A DNA stretch of 5,376 nt, taken from positions 1 through 5,376 of the forward strand of contig SLPT01000032.1 in assembly GCA_007131845.1 (NCBI GenBank), given 5' to 3'. The DNA is from Desulfobacteraceae bacterium. GTDB lineage: Bacteria > Desulfobacterota > Desulfobacteria > Desulfobacterales > Desulfosalsimonadaceae. Made by a program: the position numbers and the translations under genes. Below are positions 4,777-5,376 of this stretch, piece by piece; positions within the stretch are counted from its first letter, which is position 1; every line of letters begins with the position of its first letter. Under the pieces are notes generated by a model. It was not told the DNA's origin and made no database searches. It worked only from the letters and a program-made list of their open reading frames with translations.

Positions 4777-4921
4777 CAGTGCCTGAACGAAAACCGTCTT
4801 TTTCGCCAATCTCTGCGTCCGGCTCAAATTTTAATCCTCAAAATACATCGAGTATTCCTGCGGATAAAATTTTTGCCGTCCTTGACCTTGACGAAAAATC
4901 CTGGTTTTCGTTTGGGCACTA
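4777..4921. repeat. Full repeat R2 (copy C) between two convergent genes
   Basis: Terminal inverted repeats AGTGCCTGAACGAAAACC (4778-4795) and, inverted, AGTGCCCAAACGAAAACC (4903-4920) match at 16 of 18 positions. Apart from a central stretch of about 23 bp absent from copy B, only about six differences separate the two copies. It fills the whole gap between the lipoprotein stop (4775) and the minus-strand radical SAM gene, whose TAG stop (4919-4921) is made by the element's terminal CACTA. Its hairpins may serve as a shared 3' end for both transcripts. There is no T-tract terminator in the gap. Confidence 0.88.
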
Positions 4922-5376
4922 GTACCGCCGGCTCACCAGGGCTTTCTGGCGCATGCGTTTTTTTTCGTCCTTTTCCACGTAAATCGGCTTGCCCGAGCCC
5001 CACGCCCGCTCTGTCCAATACATCGTCGTTGAAACGGTCGACGGCGTCGGGGTGAACACCTGCACCTGCTCCGGGGTGAACCGCAGCGTTTGCCTGCAGA
5101 AATCATTCAAGCGCTGCATGTCTTCGTCGGTGCATCCCGGGTGGGCCGCGATGAAATAAAACGTCAGGTAAAGTTTTTTATCGGCTTTTTGCCGGGCGCG
5201 CCCGAAGGCTTCGATAAATTCCCTGGTCGTTTGTATACCCGGCTTTCCCATCACCTTCAGCACGTGATCTTCGGAGTGCTCCGGTGCGATCTTGAGCTGG
5301 CCCGATACGTGATGCTTTACGATTTCTTCCAGGTATTCCCGGCCGTTTCGTTCATCGGCCAGGATCATGTCATGGC
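4919..5376 (-). CDS. YgiQ-family (UPF0313) radical SAM protein, C-terminal part (5' end outside the window)
   Basis: The 151 visible residues are the C-terminal quarter of a protein that is usually 600 residues or more. The radical SAM CxxxCxxC motif would lie upstream, outside the window. Diagnostic family segments are GQLKIAPEHSEDHVLKVMG, YFIAAHPGCTDEDMQRL and EQVQVFTPTPSTVSTTMYW, followed by GKPIYVEKDEKKRMRQKAL. The frame continues through the window edge, so the ATG at 5368 is internal. The protein ends abruptly at LVSRRY, and the TAG comes from the end of an R2 repeat. Many relatives continue for some residues beyond this point, so a short C-terminal tail may have been lost. The function of the family is unknown beyond its predicted radical SAM chemistry. 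Confidence 0.92.
   Translation of the reverse strand, partial: HDMILADERNGREYLEEIVKHHVSGQLKIAPEHSEDHVLKVMGKPGIQTTREFIEAFGRARQKADKKLYLTFYFIAAHPGCTDEDMQRLNDFCRQTLRFTPEQVQVFTPTPSTVSTTMYWTERAWGSGKPIYVEKDEKKRMRQKALVSRRY

Noticed and set aside
706..4921. CRISPR array
   Set aside because: The repeats are few, palindromic, in both orientations, unevenly spaced and unrelated in family, and there are no cas genes.

Overview
The window looks like ordinary chromosome from a Gram-negative, moderately GC-rich bacterium. My best guess is a member of the Desulfobacterota, perhaps the Desulfobacterales. This rests on the mix of genes (a small iron-molybdenum-cluster-binding protein with a Cys/His tail, Slp outer-membrane lipoproteins, a YgiQ-type radical SAM protein, a sucrose-phosphate-phosphatase-like HAD enzyme) and on many short palindromic intergenic repeats, one of which (GACGGCTTCGT...) resembles repeats I associate from memory with that group. 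The assignment is inference.

Layout. 1-681 (+): C-terminal part of a branched-chain aminotransferase. 682-841: half a palindromic repeat, then a bidirectional terminator. 842-1282 (-): Hsp20 small heat-shock protein with a clear promoter at 1350-1377. 1403-1900 (-): an Slp-family lipoprotein. 1901-2393: about 490 bp without a convincing gene, filled with pieces of three repeat families, a minus-strand promoter-like site and a GC-rich hairpin. 2394-2798 (-): NifX/NifB-type cluster-binding protein. 2799-3312: about 510 bp of non-coding DNA with another hairpin repeat and a 14-bp operator-like palindrome. 3313-4224 (+) and 4221-4775 (+): a sucrose-phosphate-phosphatase-like enzyme and a second Slp-family lipoprotein, overlapping by ATGA. 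4776-4921: one more repeat copy filling the gap between convergent genes. 4919-5376 (-): C-terminal part of a YgiQ/UPF0313 radical SAM protein.

How the parts relate. The genes do not form one pathway; they are small one- or two-gene units. The phosphatase and second lipoprotein look translationally coupled. Hsp20 follows the first Slp gene on the same strand but has its own promoter.

The most notable content is non-coding. Three unrelated palindromic repeat families, here called R1, R2 and R3, have full copies of about 120-145 bp with imperfect inverted ends, plus solo halves. They sit mainly at gene 3' ends. One R2 copy supplies the stop codon of the radical SAM gene, and another is flanked by TA and cuts off an orphan ribosome-binding site plus ATG. 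They resemble non-autonomous MITE- or REP-like elements. No transposase is in the window. I found no CRISPR array, tRNA, rRNA or defence-type gene cluster.
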